The position numbers and the translations under genes are program-made. The notes beneath the pieces were generated by a model. That model did not search any database, was not told the DNA's origin, and saw nothing but the letters and a program-made list of their open reading frames with translations. A stretch of DNA of 36,629 nt from NCBI GenBank assembly GCA_037388465.1, contig JARRKE010000015.1, positions 1 to 36,629 of the forward strand. Direction: 5' to 3'. The first letter of the stretch is position 1, and each line of letters starts with the position of its first letter. Below, piece by piece: positions 14,250 through 22,536 of the stretch. The DNA is from Gammaproteobacteria bacterium (GTDB lineage Bacteria; Pseudomonadota; Gammaproteobacteria; SpSt-1174).

Positions 14250-16259
14250 ATGAGTAGCGAAACCTTAGGCCGAGTCGGCAAACCCCGCACCACGCTGTCC
14301 ATCCTGCTGGAATTCCTGGGTTCCATGAACCTGGCGATCACCCTGCTGGGGGCGGTGGGCATCGCATCGGTCGTCGGCACCGTGCTCAAGCAGGACCAGC
14401 CCTACAGCGACTACCTGCTGAAATTCGGTCCCTTCTGGCACGAGGTGTTCAAGAACCTCGGCCTGTACGACGTCTACTCCTCCGGCTGGTTCCTGTTCAT
14501 TCTCGGTTTCCTGCTGGTCTCCACCAGCGTCTGCATACTGCGCAACGGCCCCACCATGCTGCGCGAGATGCGCCAGTACCGGCTCAACGTACAGGAGAAA
14601 TCCCTGCGTGCGATGGGCAACACGCGCACGGAGCGACTGCAGGACAGCGCCGACGACGTGGCGCAGCGCACCGCCAAGCTGCTGCAGAACTACGGCTACT
14701 CGGTGCGCACCAAGGACCACGGCGACCACCGTGTGCTGGCCGCCATGAAGGGGCGCTTCAACCGCCTCGGTTACATCTTCGCGCATCTCGCCATCGTGGT
14801 GATCTGCATCGGCGGCCTGATGGACAGCAAGATGTTCCTCAAGATGGCCATCATGGACGGCAGCCTCAAGGTGGAGACCCAGGACCTGCCCGTGTCCAAG
14901 GTTCCCAAGAGCAGCATCATCGGCACCGGCAACTTCTCCTTCCGCGGCGAGGTGAACGTCCCGGAGGGTTCGGATGCCAATGTGATCTTCCTCAACGTCA
15001 AAGACGGCTACGTGGTGCAGCGTCTGCCGTTCGACATCTACCTGAAGAAGTTCCGCATCGAGCATTACATGACCGGTCAGCCCAAGTCCTTCGAGAGCGA
15101 CATCATCATTCGCGATCCGAAGCACCTGAAGGAGCCGCTGGCCACCACCATCAAGGTCAACCACCCCCTGATCTACCGCGGCTACGCCATCTACCAGTCC
15201 AGCTTCGGCGACGGCGGTTCCTTCCTGGACATGAAGCTGTGGCCGCTGGATACCCATGACGCCAAGCCGGAAATCCTGAAAGGCAACGTGTTCGGCAAGT
15301 ATCCGCTCAAGACCAGCGCCGGCCCGCTGAACCTGGAGCTGACCAACTTCCGGCTCTACAACATCGAGCCCGCCCCGGACAGTACGCCCAAGCATCACAA
15401 GTTCCACAATCTGGGGCCGAGCTTCACCTTCAAGCTACGCCGTCCCGACGGTCAGGCCCGTGAATACAAGAACTACATGGTGCCGGTGACCGAGAACGGT
15501 CATCCGTACTTCCTGAGCGGCATGCGCGCCACGCCGGCCGAACCGTTCCGCTACCTGCACATCCCCGCCGACCCGAACGGCACGCCCAAGCGCTTCATGA
15601 CCTTCCTCTCCTATTTGCAGAATCCCGCCGAGGTGAAGAAGGTCGTCGAGAAGACCACCGCCGAGGCCATGACGGGGGCCAAGATCAACAACCGGCAGCT
15701 TTCCGGACAGGTGGCCAAGTCCATGGAGCACCTGGTCGCCCTGTTCACCAGCGGCGGCTACGAGGCCGTCGCCAACGAGGTGGACGCCAAGGTGCCCGAG
15801 GCGCGCAAGCAGGAGGCGCTGGACGCCTTCCTCAAGGTGCTGAGCGCGGCGCTGGAGGCGGTGTACACCCAGATGATGCACGACCAGGGTGTGAAGCAAC
15901 TCACCCAGGACGACTGGCGCTTCTATAACGACGCCGTCACCGCGATAAACCTACTGCCGTACTATGGAACCCCGGTCTACATTCAGTTGACTAACTTCAA
16001 GCAAGTGCAGGCCTCCGGGCTTCAGGTCACCAAGGCACCGGGCAAGGACGTGGTTTATTTCGGCAGTGTCCTGCTGGTGATGGGCGTGTTCCTGTTGTTC
16101 TTCATGCCGCACCGTCGTATCTGGCTCTGGCTGCGTCCCGAGGAGGATGGTGGCAGCGAGGCCACTCTGGCTGGCACATCCAACAAGAATGTGCTGGAAT
16201 TCAAAAACCAGTTTGCCGCCCTGGCCGAGAAGCTGTTTTCCGGGCTGCGCAGGCGGTAA
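14250..16259 (+). CDS. resB: ResB-type cytochrome c biogenesis protein
   Basis: ResB (Ccs1/CcsB) is the partner of CcsA in system II cytochrome c maturation. Together they export haem and attach it to CxxCH motifs in the periplasm. The 669-residue protein has N-terminal membrane helices (about 27–50, 75–98 and 168–190). A large periplasmic domain follows, with the ResB-typical NHPLIYRGYAIYQSSFGDGG, and one C-terminal helix (about 590–612, FGSVLLVMGVFLLFFMPHRRIWLWL). This is the usual topology and length. There is no good ribosome-binding site before 14250. ccsA follows 38 bases later, so they are probably one unit. System II in a gammaproteobacterium is less common than the Ccm system. Confidence 0.95.
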   Translation: MSSETLGRVGKPRTTLSILLEFLGSMNLAITLLGAVGIASVVGTVLKQDQPYSDYLLKFGPFWHEVFKNLGLYDVYSSGWFLFILGFLLVSTSVCILRNGPTMLREMRQYRLNVQEKSLRAMGNTRTERLQDSADDVAQRTAKLLQNYGYSVRTKDHGDHRVLAAMKGRFNRLGYIFAHLAIVVICIGGLMDSKMFLKMAIMDGSLKVETQDLPVSKVPKSSIIGTGNFSFRGEVNVPEGSDANVIFLNVKDGYVVQRLPFDIYLKKFRIEHYMTGQPKSFESDIIIRDPKHLKEPLATTIKVNHPLIYRGYAIYQSSFGDGGSFLDMKLWPLDTHDAKPEILKGNVFGKYPLKTSAGPLNLELTNFRLYNIEPAPDSTPKHHKFHNLGPSFTFKLRRPDGQAREYKNYMVPVTENGHPYFLSGMRATPAEPFRYLHIPADPNGTPKRFMTFLSYLQNPAEVKKVVEKTTAEAMTGAKINNRQLSGQVAKSMEHLVALFTSGGYEAVANEVDAKVPEARKQEALDAFLKVLSAALEAVYTQMMHDQGVKQLTQDDWRFYNDAVTAINLLPYYGTPVYIQLTNFKQVQASGLQVTKAPGKDVVYFGSVLLVMGVFLLFFMPHRRIWLWLRPEEDGGSEATLAGTSNKNVLEFKNQFAALAEKLFSGLRRR

Positions 16260-16297
16260 TAGCAGGCGCAAAGACGCCGCACAGGAGGATTTGATTC

Positions 16298-17476
16298 ATG
16301 TCCGTACCTCACGATCTGCTCCATGAGGGGCTGGAACGGCCCAGTTGGGTCAAGTCCCTGAAGCCTTTCGACTGGATCTGGGCCGCCATCGTCGTGGCCG
16401 GCGCCGTATTCGGTTATTTCCATTACCAGGAAGACCTCAACCAGATCCAGACCGGCATCCTGATCGGCGTCACCGTCGGCGTGATTGGCCTCGGCCTGAA
16501 CTGGAAGGCGGTGCAGCCCTACACCCTGGTGGTGGCCGCGCTCAGCGTGTTCGCCGTGTGGTTGTACGGCGACAGCCTGCAGGCCGCCGAGCACAACTTC
16601 TTCCTCAAGTATATGCTGGCCAGCCAGTCCGCCATCTCCTGGATGAGCGCGCTGTTCGTGATGGCCATGGTCAGCTACTTCATCGGCCTGTTCGCCAACT
16701 CGTCCTTCGCCGCCAAGACCGGCAGTGCGCTGACCTGGTCCGCCCTGGTCATGGGCATGACCGGCATGATGGTGCGCTGGCGCGAGTCCTACCTGATCTC
16801 GCCCGACTTCGGGCACATCCCGGTGAGCAACCTCTATGAGGTGTTCATCCTGTTCTGCATCGTCACCGGCCTGCTGTACATGTTCTACGAGGGTCGCTAC
16901 AAGAACCGCTCGCTGGGCGGTTTCGTGCTGCTGATCATCAGTGCGGCGGTGGGCTTCCTGCTCTGGTACAGCTTCGACCGCGGCGCCAACCAGATCCAGC
17001 CGCTGGTGCCTGCGCTGAAGAGCTACTGGATGAAGATCCACGTGCCCGCCAACTTCATCGGCTACGGTTCCTTCGCGCTGTCCGCCATGGTCGGTATCGC
17101 CTACCTGCTGCGCACCCGCGCCGAACGCGTGAAGCCGAACGGCATCCTGGCCACGCGCCTGCCCACGCTCGAGATCCTGGACGACGTCATGTACAAGTCC
17201 ATCGCGCTGGGCTTCGCCTTCTTCACCATCGCCACCATCCTGGGCGCCATGTGGGCGGCTGAGGCCTGGGGCGGCTACTGGTCCTGGGATCCGAAAGAGA
17301 CCTGGGCCCTGATCGTGTGGCTGAACTACGCGGCCTGGCTGCACATGCGCTTCAGCAAGGGCTGGCACGGCAGCCCGATGGCCTGGTGGGCCATCGTGGG
17401 CCTGGGTGTCACCACCTTCGCCTTCCTGGGCGTGAACATGTTCCTGTCCGGTCTGCACTCCTACGGGGGCCTGTAA
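16298..17476 (+). CDS. ccsA: CcsA/ResC-type haem lyase subunit
   Basis: CcsA (ResC, CcsB in some naming schemes) is the membrane haem-handling subunit of system II cytochrome c synthase. The 392-residue protein is almost wholly hydrophobic, with about eight or more membrane helices. It has the diagnostic tryptophan-rich WWD motif WGGYWSWDPKETWALIVWL near residues 325–343, and conserved histidines flank it (KIHVPANFIGYG before; LHMRF after). A strong ribosome-binding site (AGGAGG) precedes the start. The stop is followed by a good terminator, so resB–ccsA is a closed unit. It matures the c4 cytochrome encoded upstream and presumably other c-type cytochromes. Confidence 0.96.
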   Translation: MSVPHDLLHEGLERPSWVKSLKPFDWIWAAIVVAGAVFGYFHYQEDLNQIQTGILIGVTVGVIGLGLNWKAVQPYTLVVAALSVFAVWLYGDSLQAAEHNFFLKYMLASQSAISWMSALFVMAMVSYFIGLFANSSFAAKTGSALTWSALVMGMTGMMVRWRESYLISPDFGHIPVSNLYEVFILFCIVTGLLYMFYEGRYKNRSLGGFVLLIISAAVGFLLWYSFDRGANQIQPLVPALKSYWMKIHVPANFIGYGSFALSAMVGIAYLLRTRAERVKPNGILATRLPTLEILDDVMYKSIALGFAFFTIATILGAMWAAEAWGGYWSWDPKETWALIVWLNYAAWLHMRFSKGWHGSPMAWWAIVGLGVTTFAFLGVNMFLSGLHSYGGL

Positions 17477-17498
17477 GCCAGGCAAGCTGCAACCACCG

Positions 17499-17529
17499 TC
17501 GCCGGGCGTAAAAGCGCCCGGCGATTTTT
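17499..17529 (+). terminator. Rho-independent terminator of resB–ccsA
   Basis: A perfect 10-base-pair stem TCGCCGGGCG/CGCCCGGCGA (17499–17508 with 17515–17524) with a six-base loop is followed by TTTTTG. Confidence 0.93.
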
Positions 17530-17560
17530 GTTGGGGATTTTGTCAAAGGACGATAATCAG

Positions 17561-18214
17561 ATGACCAAGCAACTCCTCCGCCTGTGCCTGATCGGCCTGA
17601 TGCTCCTGTCCGGCGTCGCCGCCGCGTCGCCCAGTTACGACGAAGGCATCGACTATCTGCGCATTGAGCCGCCCATTCCCACCTTCCAGTCCAAAGGCAA
17701 GGTCCAGGTGGTGGAGTTCTTCTGGTACGGCTGCCCGCACTGCTTTCATTTCGAGCCGTATCTTGAAAACTGGCTCAAGAGCAAACCCAAGAACGTCGAG
17801 TTCGTGCGCGTGCCGGCGGTGCTCAACCCCAACTGGGAGATCCTCGGGCGCGCCTATTACGCCTCCAAGCTGCTGGGCGTGGAAAAGCAGAGCCACGAGG
17901 CGCTGTTCAACGCCATTCACGTGCAGGGGCGCAACCTCAACAGCGAGCCCGCACTGGCGCGCTTCTTTACCCAGTTCGGCGTGAGCGAGAAAAAATTCCG
18001 CGAGGCCTACACCTCCATGTGGGTCGACACCCGCATCCGCCAGGCCCGTACGCTGGGCAAAGAGGCCAACGTGCGCGGCGTGCCGAGCGTGATGGTGGAC
18101 GGCAAGTTCCTGTTGAACGGCGAGCTCGCCGGCGGCAACGAGAACATGCTCAAGATCGTCGATTACCTGATCAAGAAAGAATCCACCGCTGCTCACGCCA
18201 CCGCCGGAAAATAA
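17561..18214 (+). CDS. dsbA: Thiol:disulfide interchange protein DsbA
   Basis: DsbA introduces disulfide bonds into exported proteins. The 217-residue precursor has a signal peptide ending near AAASP (about 1–22). The thioredoxin-fold active site is CPHC at 58–61 within FFWYGCPHCFHFEP, and the cis-proline is P175 in RGVPSVMVDG. An inserted helical domain lies between them. The CPHC dipeptide is that of the strongly oxidising DsbA class. The start at 17561 gives the right signal peptide and has AAAGGA upstream. Its place behind cytochrome c maturation genes matches the need for thiol control of apocytochromes, and engB–c4–dsbA synteny is known in Pseudomonas. Confidence 0.96.
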   Translation: MTKQLLRLCLIGLMLLSGVAAASPSYDEGIDYLRIEPPIPTFQSKGKVQVVEFFWYGCPHCFHFEPYLENWLKSKPKNVEFVRVPAVLNPNWEILGRAYYASKLLGVEKQSHEALFNAIHVQGRNLNSEPALARFFTQFGVSEKKFREAYTSMWVDTRIRQARTLGKEANVRGVPSVMVDGKFLLNGELAGGNENMLKIVDYLIKKESTAAHATAGK

Positions 18215-18226
18215 CCCCGGCATCCC

Positions 18227-18248
18227 GCCGCGCCCGCCCGGGCGCGGC
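18227..18248 (+). other. GC-rich hairpin after dsbA
   Basis: GCCGCGCCC (18227–18235) and GGGCGCGGC (18240–18248) form a perfect 9-base-pair stem with a four-base loop, 12 bases after the dsbA stop. No T-run follows, so it may protect the 3' end or act as a weak terminator. Confidence 0.5.
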
Positions 18249-18393
18249 ATGATTCAACCGGCCTGATTCCCCCCTTCTGTCGCGCCGTGCATTCCCGCCG
18301 GTGCGGTGCTCCGTTCGCCGGTGGCGGCTCCCCGGCCGCATGCCCTCGTTTCGTCCCCTTCCCGCGCACCATTTGGTGTCATCGCGGCGATTT

Positions 18394-18410
18394 TGCATTG
18401 CGCCGGTGCG
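18394..18410 (+). promoter_or_regulatory. Candidate NtrC enhancer site upstream of amtB
   Basis: TGCATTGCGCCGGTGCG fits the GCACC-N5-GGTGC pattern with two changes in the left half, centred about 88 bases before the predicted amtB transcript start. A second palindrome, CACCATTTGGTG (18368–18379), resembles the same site but has one base less in the centre. A related TGCATT…CCGGTGCG occurs near 18289. The 18215–18636 gap otherwise shows no gene. Confidence 0.4.
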
Positions 18411-18462
18411 TCTCAAATTCCGTCAGGTCGAGTTTGTTTAGGAAAAACAGCGGCTTAAAAAG

Positions 18463-18479
18463 TTGGTGCAGTTATTGCA
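18463..18479 (+). promoter_or_regulatory. Sigma-54 promoter of amtB
   Basis: TTGGTGCAGTTATTGCA has GG (18465–18466) and GC (18477–18478) with the obligatory 10-base gap and a perfect TTGCA -12 box. The transcript would begin near 18490, giving a leader of about 147 bases. Confidence 0.65.
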
Positions 18480-18636
18480 GGAAACATTGTTGCATTGTAG
18501 GCAACTTGTACAGATGGCCCTAACTGGGGGCACGGCCAAGGGGAAGCGGTCGAGGATTGCGGCGAGGGACGCCACACGCTGCGGGCGAAAAACCAATCAG
18601 CCCAGGTTCAATAACGCACTGAGTAGGGGGCTCATT

Positions 18637-19968
18637 ATGAGCACAGACGAACTTCAAAAAGTGGTAGAGATGGCTGGCACCGTCAATGCCGAAATCTTTT
18701 ATTGGTGGTGTACGGCAATCATGGTCCTTATCCACGCAGGCTTCCTGGCCTACGAGATGGGGGCTTCACGTCTTAAGAACACGCTGGCCTCGGGTGTGAA
18801 GAACATCCTGGCTTTCGCGTTTCTGGTGCCAACCTTCTTTTTCTTCGGTTGGTTCATTTACCTGGCGTTCCCGGGTGGCTTGATTCCCGACATGAGCGCC
18901 GGTGCGGCCGGACTGCCCTGGGATGCGGCAATGGGGCCGAACCTGAGCGACAACGCCTCGGGTGTTTTCTGGGCGGCGTTCACGCTGTTCTCCGCGACCA
19001 CGGCCTCCATCATGTCGGGTGCCGTGATCGAGCGCATCCGCATGTCGGCCTTCCTGATCCTCGCCATCCTGCTGGGTGCGGTGGTCTGGATTCTGGGTGC
19101 GGCCTGGGGTTGGCATCCGGACGGCTGGATGGTCACCAAGCTGGGCTTCCACGACACGGCCGCGGCCGGTGTGGTGCATCTGATCGCCGGCTTCTTCACC
19201 CTGGGCGTGCTGCTCAACCTGGGTCCGCGCATCGGTCGTTTCTCGCCTGACGGCAAGACCCTGGCCATCGCCGGCCACAGCGTGCCGATGTCGTTGATCG
19301 GCCTGATGATGATCATCGTCGGATTCTTCGGTTTCCTCGGCGGCTGCATCATCTACCAGACCGGCGACCAGTGGGTGACGATCTACAACACCCCGGCGAC
19401 CCTGTCCTCCTTCGCCTTCAACACTCTGATGGGCATGGCGGGCGGCATCATCGGCGCCTACTTCATCACCCGTGATCCGTTCTGGATGATGTCGGGCGCC
19501 CTGGTGGGCATCATCTCCGCCGCTTCCGGCCTGGAGCTGTACTATCCGCCGCTGGCCTTCCTGCTGGGCTTCGTCGGTGGCTGCACCATCGCCTACGCGG
19601 ATCGTCTGCTGCAGAAGTTCGGTATCGACGATGCGGTCGGCGCCTTCGGTGTGCACGGTGTCGGCGGTGTGATCGGCGTGCTCGGTTGCGGCCTGTTCGC
19701 CTCCGGCTACCCGAACATCCACGGTCCCGCCATCAGCTTCGGCGGTCAGCTCGTGGGTGCCGGCATCCTGGCCCTGCTCGGTTTCCTCCCCGGCTACGGC
19801 GTGTCCTATCTCCTCAAGGTGATGGGTCTGCTGCGCGTGCCGCCGGAGGCCGAAGAAGCCGGTCTGGATCTGACCGAGATCCCCTCCAAGGCCTATCCGG
19901 AATCCGAGGGTCATCCCTCCGCCCCGGTGATGCCCAACGGTGCCGCTGTGCCGCCTATCCAGGCCTGA
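18637..19968 (+). CDS. amtB: Ammonium/methylammonium transporter (Amt family)
   Basis: A 443-residue, roughly 11-helix inner-membrane channel for ammonium, and in this setting possibly methylammonium. Conserved Amt features are the region around SATTASIMSGAVIERIRMSAF, D173 and the first pore histidine H181 in HDTAAAGVVHLIAG, and the second pore histidine H340 in AFGVHGVGG. By my alignment the serine that lies near the ammonium site in E. coli AmtB is replaced by cysteine (FLGGCII). The start at 18637 follows the N-terminal family pattern. The frame upstream to 18463 covers the promoter and is not coding. No glnK lies beside it; instead a 58-residue membrane protein follows. A sigma-54 promoter and the methylamine operon downstream suggest nitrogen-controlled uptake. 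Confidence 0.93.
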   Translation: MSTDELQKVVEMAGTVNAEIFYWWCTAIMVLIHAGFLAYEMGASRLKNTLASGVKNILAFAFLVPTFFFFGWFIYLAFPGGLIPDMSAGAAGLPWDAAMGPNLSDNASGVFWAAFTLFSATTASIMSGAVIERIRMSAFLILAILLGAVVWILGAAWGWHPDGWMVTKLGFHDTAAAGVVHLIAGFFTLGVLLNLGPRIGRFSPDGKTLAIAGHSVPMSLIGLMMIIVGFFGFLGGCIIYQTGDQWVTIYNTPATLSSFAFNTLMGMAGGIIGAYFITRDPFWMMSGALVGIISAASGLELYYPPLAFLLGFVGGCTIAYADRLLQKFGIDDAVGAFGVHGVGGVIGVLGCGLFASGYPNIHGPAISFGGQLVGAGILALLGFLPGYGVSYLLKVMGLLRVPPEAEEAGLDLTEIPSKAYPESEGHPSAPVMPNGAAVPPIQA

Positions 19969-20009
19969 CGGACGACACATCCACGTAACCGAAACATAGG
20001 AGAAAGATC

Positions 20010-20186
20010 ATGGATTCAAGTCCTATCACGAGCTGGGCGGGCGCAACGGTGTACTACACCTTCGCCCACAACCCCTGGGTCATCGGCCTGATCCTCACGC
20101 TGTCGGTGATCGTCACCTTCGGTGTGGTGGCTTCGATGCTGGTCCATGAGAAGCACAGCTTCCATCGGATCAAGAACGGCGGCTAA
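20010..20186 (+). CDS. 58-residue single-span membrane miniprotein after amtB
   Basis: A short reading frame with a strong ribosome-binding site (AGGAGA, 19998–20003) 41 bases after the amtB stop. It encodes 58 residues: a polar start (MDSSPITSWAGATVYY), one hydrophobic span of about 20 residues (about 23–44, WVIGLILTLSVIVTFGVVAS) and a basic tail (HEKHSFHRIKNGG). This pattern suggests a one-helix inner-membrane protein with its C-terminus inside. I do not recognise the family. Its position suggests a subunit or modulator of the Amt transporter, where other bacteria have glnK. Codon use is like that of its neighbours. A terminator follows at 20293. Confidence 0.8.
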   Translation: MDSSPITSWAGATVYYTFAHNPWVIGLILTLSVIVTFGVVASMLVHEKHSFHRIKNGG

Positions 20187-20292
20187 GGAGTGTCGCGTTC
20201 GCAAGATACCGGGCGGCGGTTGCCGTCGCCCGGTTTCCAGGGAGGGTAGTCCAAAGGCATTGCCTCCCGGTCTGAGCGTATCAGTCCGACAT

Positions 20293-20322
20293 CAACGGCG
20301 GCCTCTGGCCGCCGTTGTTTTC
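20293..20322 (+). terminator. Rho-independent terminator of amtB unit
   Basis: A perfect 11-base-pair stem CAACGGCGGCC/GGCCGCCGTTG with a TCT loop (20293–20317) is followed by TTTTC. It separates amtB and the miniprotein gene from the purU operon. Confidence 0.88.
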
Positions 20323-20382
20323 TGGGGAGGACCCGTGCCGAAACGGGTACCGAAAAAATTTCGCTGGCTGCCTGAAAACCGC

Positions 20383-20427
20383 TTGACAGACAGTAAACAA
20401 TGATTCTTAATAGGAAACATTGTTGAT
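20383..20427 (+). promoter_or_regulatory. Sigma-70 promoter and operator-like element of the purU–mgd–mgs operon
   Basis: TTGACA (20383–20388), 17 bases, then CTTAAT (20406–20411) form a good sigma-70 promoter 30 bases before purU. An inverted repeat AACAATG-N15-CATTGTT (20396–20402 with 20418–20424) spans the -10 region and predicted start. The right half lies in GAAACATTGTTG (20414–20425), which also occurs upstream of amtB and, with one change, of the permease–tmm unit. This looks like a repressor site. Confidence 0.6.
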
Positions 20428-20441
20428 TTAAAGGAAACACC

Positions 20442-21296
20442 ATGTCACGTACGTATCGCCTCATCGTCTCCTGCCCCGACCGCGTCGGTATCGTGGCCGC
20501 CGTCTCGGGTTTCCTGGCGGAACACGGCGGCTGGATCGTCGAGGCCAGCCAGCATGCGGACGCGGTGAACGACTGGTTTTTCATGCGCTACGAGATTCGG
20601 GCGGACTCGCTGCCCTTCGATATCGCGACGTTCCGCCAGGCCTTCGCGGCCATCGCCGAGCGTTTCGACATGGAGTGGCAGATCACCGATACCGGCGTGC
20701 CCAAACGGGTGGTGCTGATGGCGAGCCGGCTGGACCACTGCCTGTCGGACCTGCTGCACCGCTGGCGCAGCCGGGAAATGGAGTTCGATATTCCCTGCGT
20801 GATTTCCAACCACGAAGACCTGCGCGACTTCGTGGAATGGCACGGCATTCCCTATCACCACGTCCCCGTGCCCAAGGACGACAAGCAGCCCGCCTTCAAC
20901 GAGGTGAGCCGCCTGGTGGACGAGTACCAGGCCGACGCCGTGGTGCTCGCCCGCTATATGCAGATCCTGCCGCCCGACCTGTGCGTCAAGTACGCGGGTC
21001 AGGTGATCAACATTCATCACAGCTTCCTGCCCTCGTTCGTCGGCGCCAAGCCGTACCACAAGGCCTTCGAGCGCGGCGTGAAGCTGGTGGGCGCGACCTG
21101 CCATTACGTCACCGAAGAGCTGGACGCCGGCCCGATCATCGAGCAGGACGTCGTGCGCGTCAGCCACGACGACACAGCCGAGGACCTGATCCGGCTCGGG
21201 CGCGACGTGGAGAAATCCGTGCTGGCCCGCGGCCTGCGTTACCACCTGGAGGACCGGGTGCTGGTGCGCGGCAACAAGACGGTGGTGTTCAACTGA
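20442..21296 (+). CDS. purU: Formyltetrahydrofolate deformylase
   Basis: PurU hydrolyses 10-formyl-tetrahydrofolate to formate and tetrahydrofolate. The 284-residue protein has an N-terminal ACT domain (about 1–85, YRLIVSCPDRVGIVAAVSGF) and a formyltransferase-fold domain with INIHHSFLPSFVGAKPYHKAFERG and the following GATCHYVTEELDAGPIIEQD. These carry the Asn-His and Asp catalytic residues of the family. A ribosome-binding site (AAAGGA) lies 8 bases upstream. It opens the methylamine operon and overlaps the next gene as TGATG. Here it most likely serves to release C1 units from methylamine oxidation as formate, together with folD at the operon end, rather than to supply purine synthesis. Confidence 0.97.
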   Translation: MSRTYRLIVSCPDRVGIVAAVSGFLAEHGGWIVEASQHADAVNDWFFMRYEIRADSLPFDIATFRQAFAAIAERFDMEWQITDTGVPKRVVLMASRLDHCLSDLLHRWRSREMEFDIPCVISNHEDLRDFVEWHGIPYHHVPVPKDDKQPAFNEVSRLVDEYQADAVVLARYMQILPPDLCVKYAGQVINIHHSFLPSFVGAKPYHKAFERGVKLVGATCHYVTEELDAGPIIEQDVVRVSHDDTAEDLIRLGRDVEKSVLARGLRYHLEDRVLVRGNKTVVFN

Positions 21297-22534
21297 TGCC
21301 GCTGCGCCTGGTCAAGAACGCCTTCGATTCGCGTCCGGGGCCGCGCTTTTTCACGCAGCCCGAGCGGCTCAAGGACAGCTACGACGTCGTCATCATCGGC
21401 GGCGGCGGGCACGGCCTGGCCTGCGCCTACTACCTGGCGAAGGAACACGGCATCACCAATGTCGCCGTGCTGGAGCAGGGCTACATCGGCGGCGGCAACA
21501 CCGGCCGCAACACCACCATTGTGCGCTCCAACTACCTCACGCCCGAGGGCGTGAAGTTCTACGACAAGAGCGTGCAGCTGTTCCAGGACCTGGCCAACGA
21601 TTTCGACCTGAACATTTTCTATTCCCAGCGCGGGCACTTCACCCTGGCGCACACCGACTCGGCGCTGCGCACCATGCGCTGGCGCGCCGAGGTCAACAAG
21701 CACTACGGCATCGAGTCCGAGGTGGTGGACCGCGAGGACATCGCGGGCGCCTGCCCGGAGCTCGACCTCGACTGCGGCGGGCACCTGCCCGTACTGGGCG
21801 CGCTGTACCACGCGCCCGGCGCCGTGGTGCGCCACGACGCGGTGGCCTGGGGATACGGGCGCGGGGCCGACCAGCGCGGGGTGGAGATTCATCAAAAGAC
21901 GCGGGTCACGGGCATCAACGTCAGCGGCGGCCGCGTCACAGGCGTGGAGACAGACCGCGGCAGCATCAAGACCGGCACCGTGATCTCCATGGTGGCCGGC
22001 TCCACGCCGCGCGTCACCAACATGGTGGGGCTGACCACGCCCATCGTGATCCACCCGCTGCAGGCCTGCGTCACCGAGCCTATGAAGCCCTGGCTGGACA
22101 CCATCATCGTCTCCGCCAGCCTGCACGTGTACGTGTCGCAGTCCTCGCGCGGCGAACTGGTCATGGGCGCCTCGCTGGACCCGGCCGAGCTGCATTCCAC
22201 CCGCTCGACCCTGGATTTCACCGAAGGCCTGATGGATTACCTGCTGGACCTGTTCCCCTTCCTGGGTCAGGCGCGGGTCATGCGCCAGTGGGCCGGCATG
22301 GCGGACATGACCCCGGACTTCGCGCCCATCATGGGCACCACGCCCATCGAGGGTTTCTACCTGGATGCCGGCTGGGGGACCTGGGGCTTCAAGGCCACGC
22401 CGGTCTCCGGCATGACCATGGCATCGACCGTGGCGAATGGTCGCAACCACGACCTCATCGAACCCTTCAACCTGTCACGCTTCGAGCGCTTCGCCCTGGT
22501 GGGCGAGCGCGGCGCGGCGTCCGTGGGGCATTGA
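21296..22534 (+). CDS. mgdA: N-methylglutamate dehydrogenase subunit A (SoxB-like)
   Basis: The flavin subunit of N-methylglutamate dehydrogenase, related to the beta subunit of heterotetrameric sarcosine oxidase. The complex oxidises N-methylglutamate to glutamate, moving the methyl carbon to tetrahydrofolate. The 412-residue protein has an FAD-binding dinucleotide motif (IIGGGGHGLACAYYLAK, glycines at 35–40) and the SoxB-like GGGNTGRNTTIVRSNYL, where relatives hold the covalent FMN region. The C-terminal GWGTWGFKATPVSG binds FAD. The start at 21296 shares its A with the purU stop. Assignment to N-methylglutamate rather than sarcosine rests on the adjoining gmaS and mgsABC genes. Classical sarcosine oxidase is the alternative. 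Confidence 0.9.
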   Translation: MPLRLVKNAFDSRPGPRFFTQPERLKDSYDVVIIGGGGHGLACAYYLAKEHGITNVAVLEQGYIGGGNTGRNTTIVRSNYLTPEGVKFYDKSVQLFQDLANDFDLNIFYSQRGHFTLAHTDSALRTMRWRAEVNKHYGIESEVVDREDIAGACPELDLDCGGHLPVLGALYHAPGAVVRHDAVAWGYGRGADQRGVEIHQKTRVTGINVSGGRVTGVETDRGSIKTGTVISMVAGSTPRVTNMVGLTTPIVIHPLQACVTEPMKPWLDTIIVSASLHVYVSQSSRGELVMGASLDPAELHSTRSTLDFTEGLMDYLLDLFPFLGQARVMRQWAGMADMTPDFAPIMGTTPIEGFYLDAGWGTWGFKATPVSGMTMASTVANGRNHDLIEPFNLSRFERFALVGERGAASVGH

Positions 22535-22536
22535 CC

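Noticed and set aside
18463-18636. N-terminal extension of amtB to 18463
   Set aside because: The extension overlaps the sigma-54 promoter and has no Amt-like sequence; the family start is at 18637.
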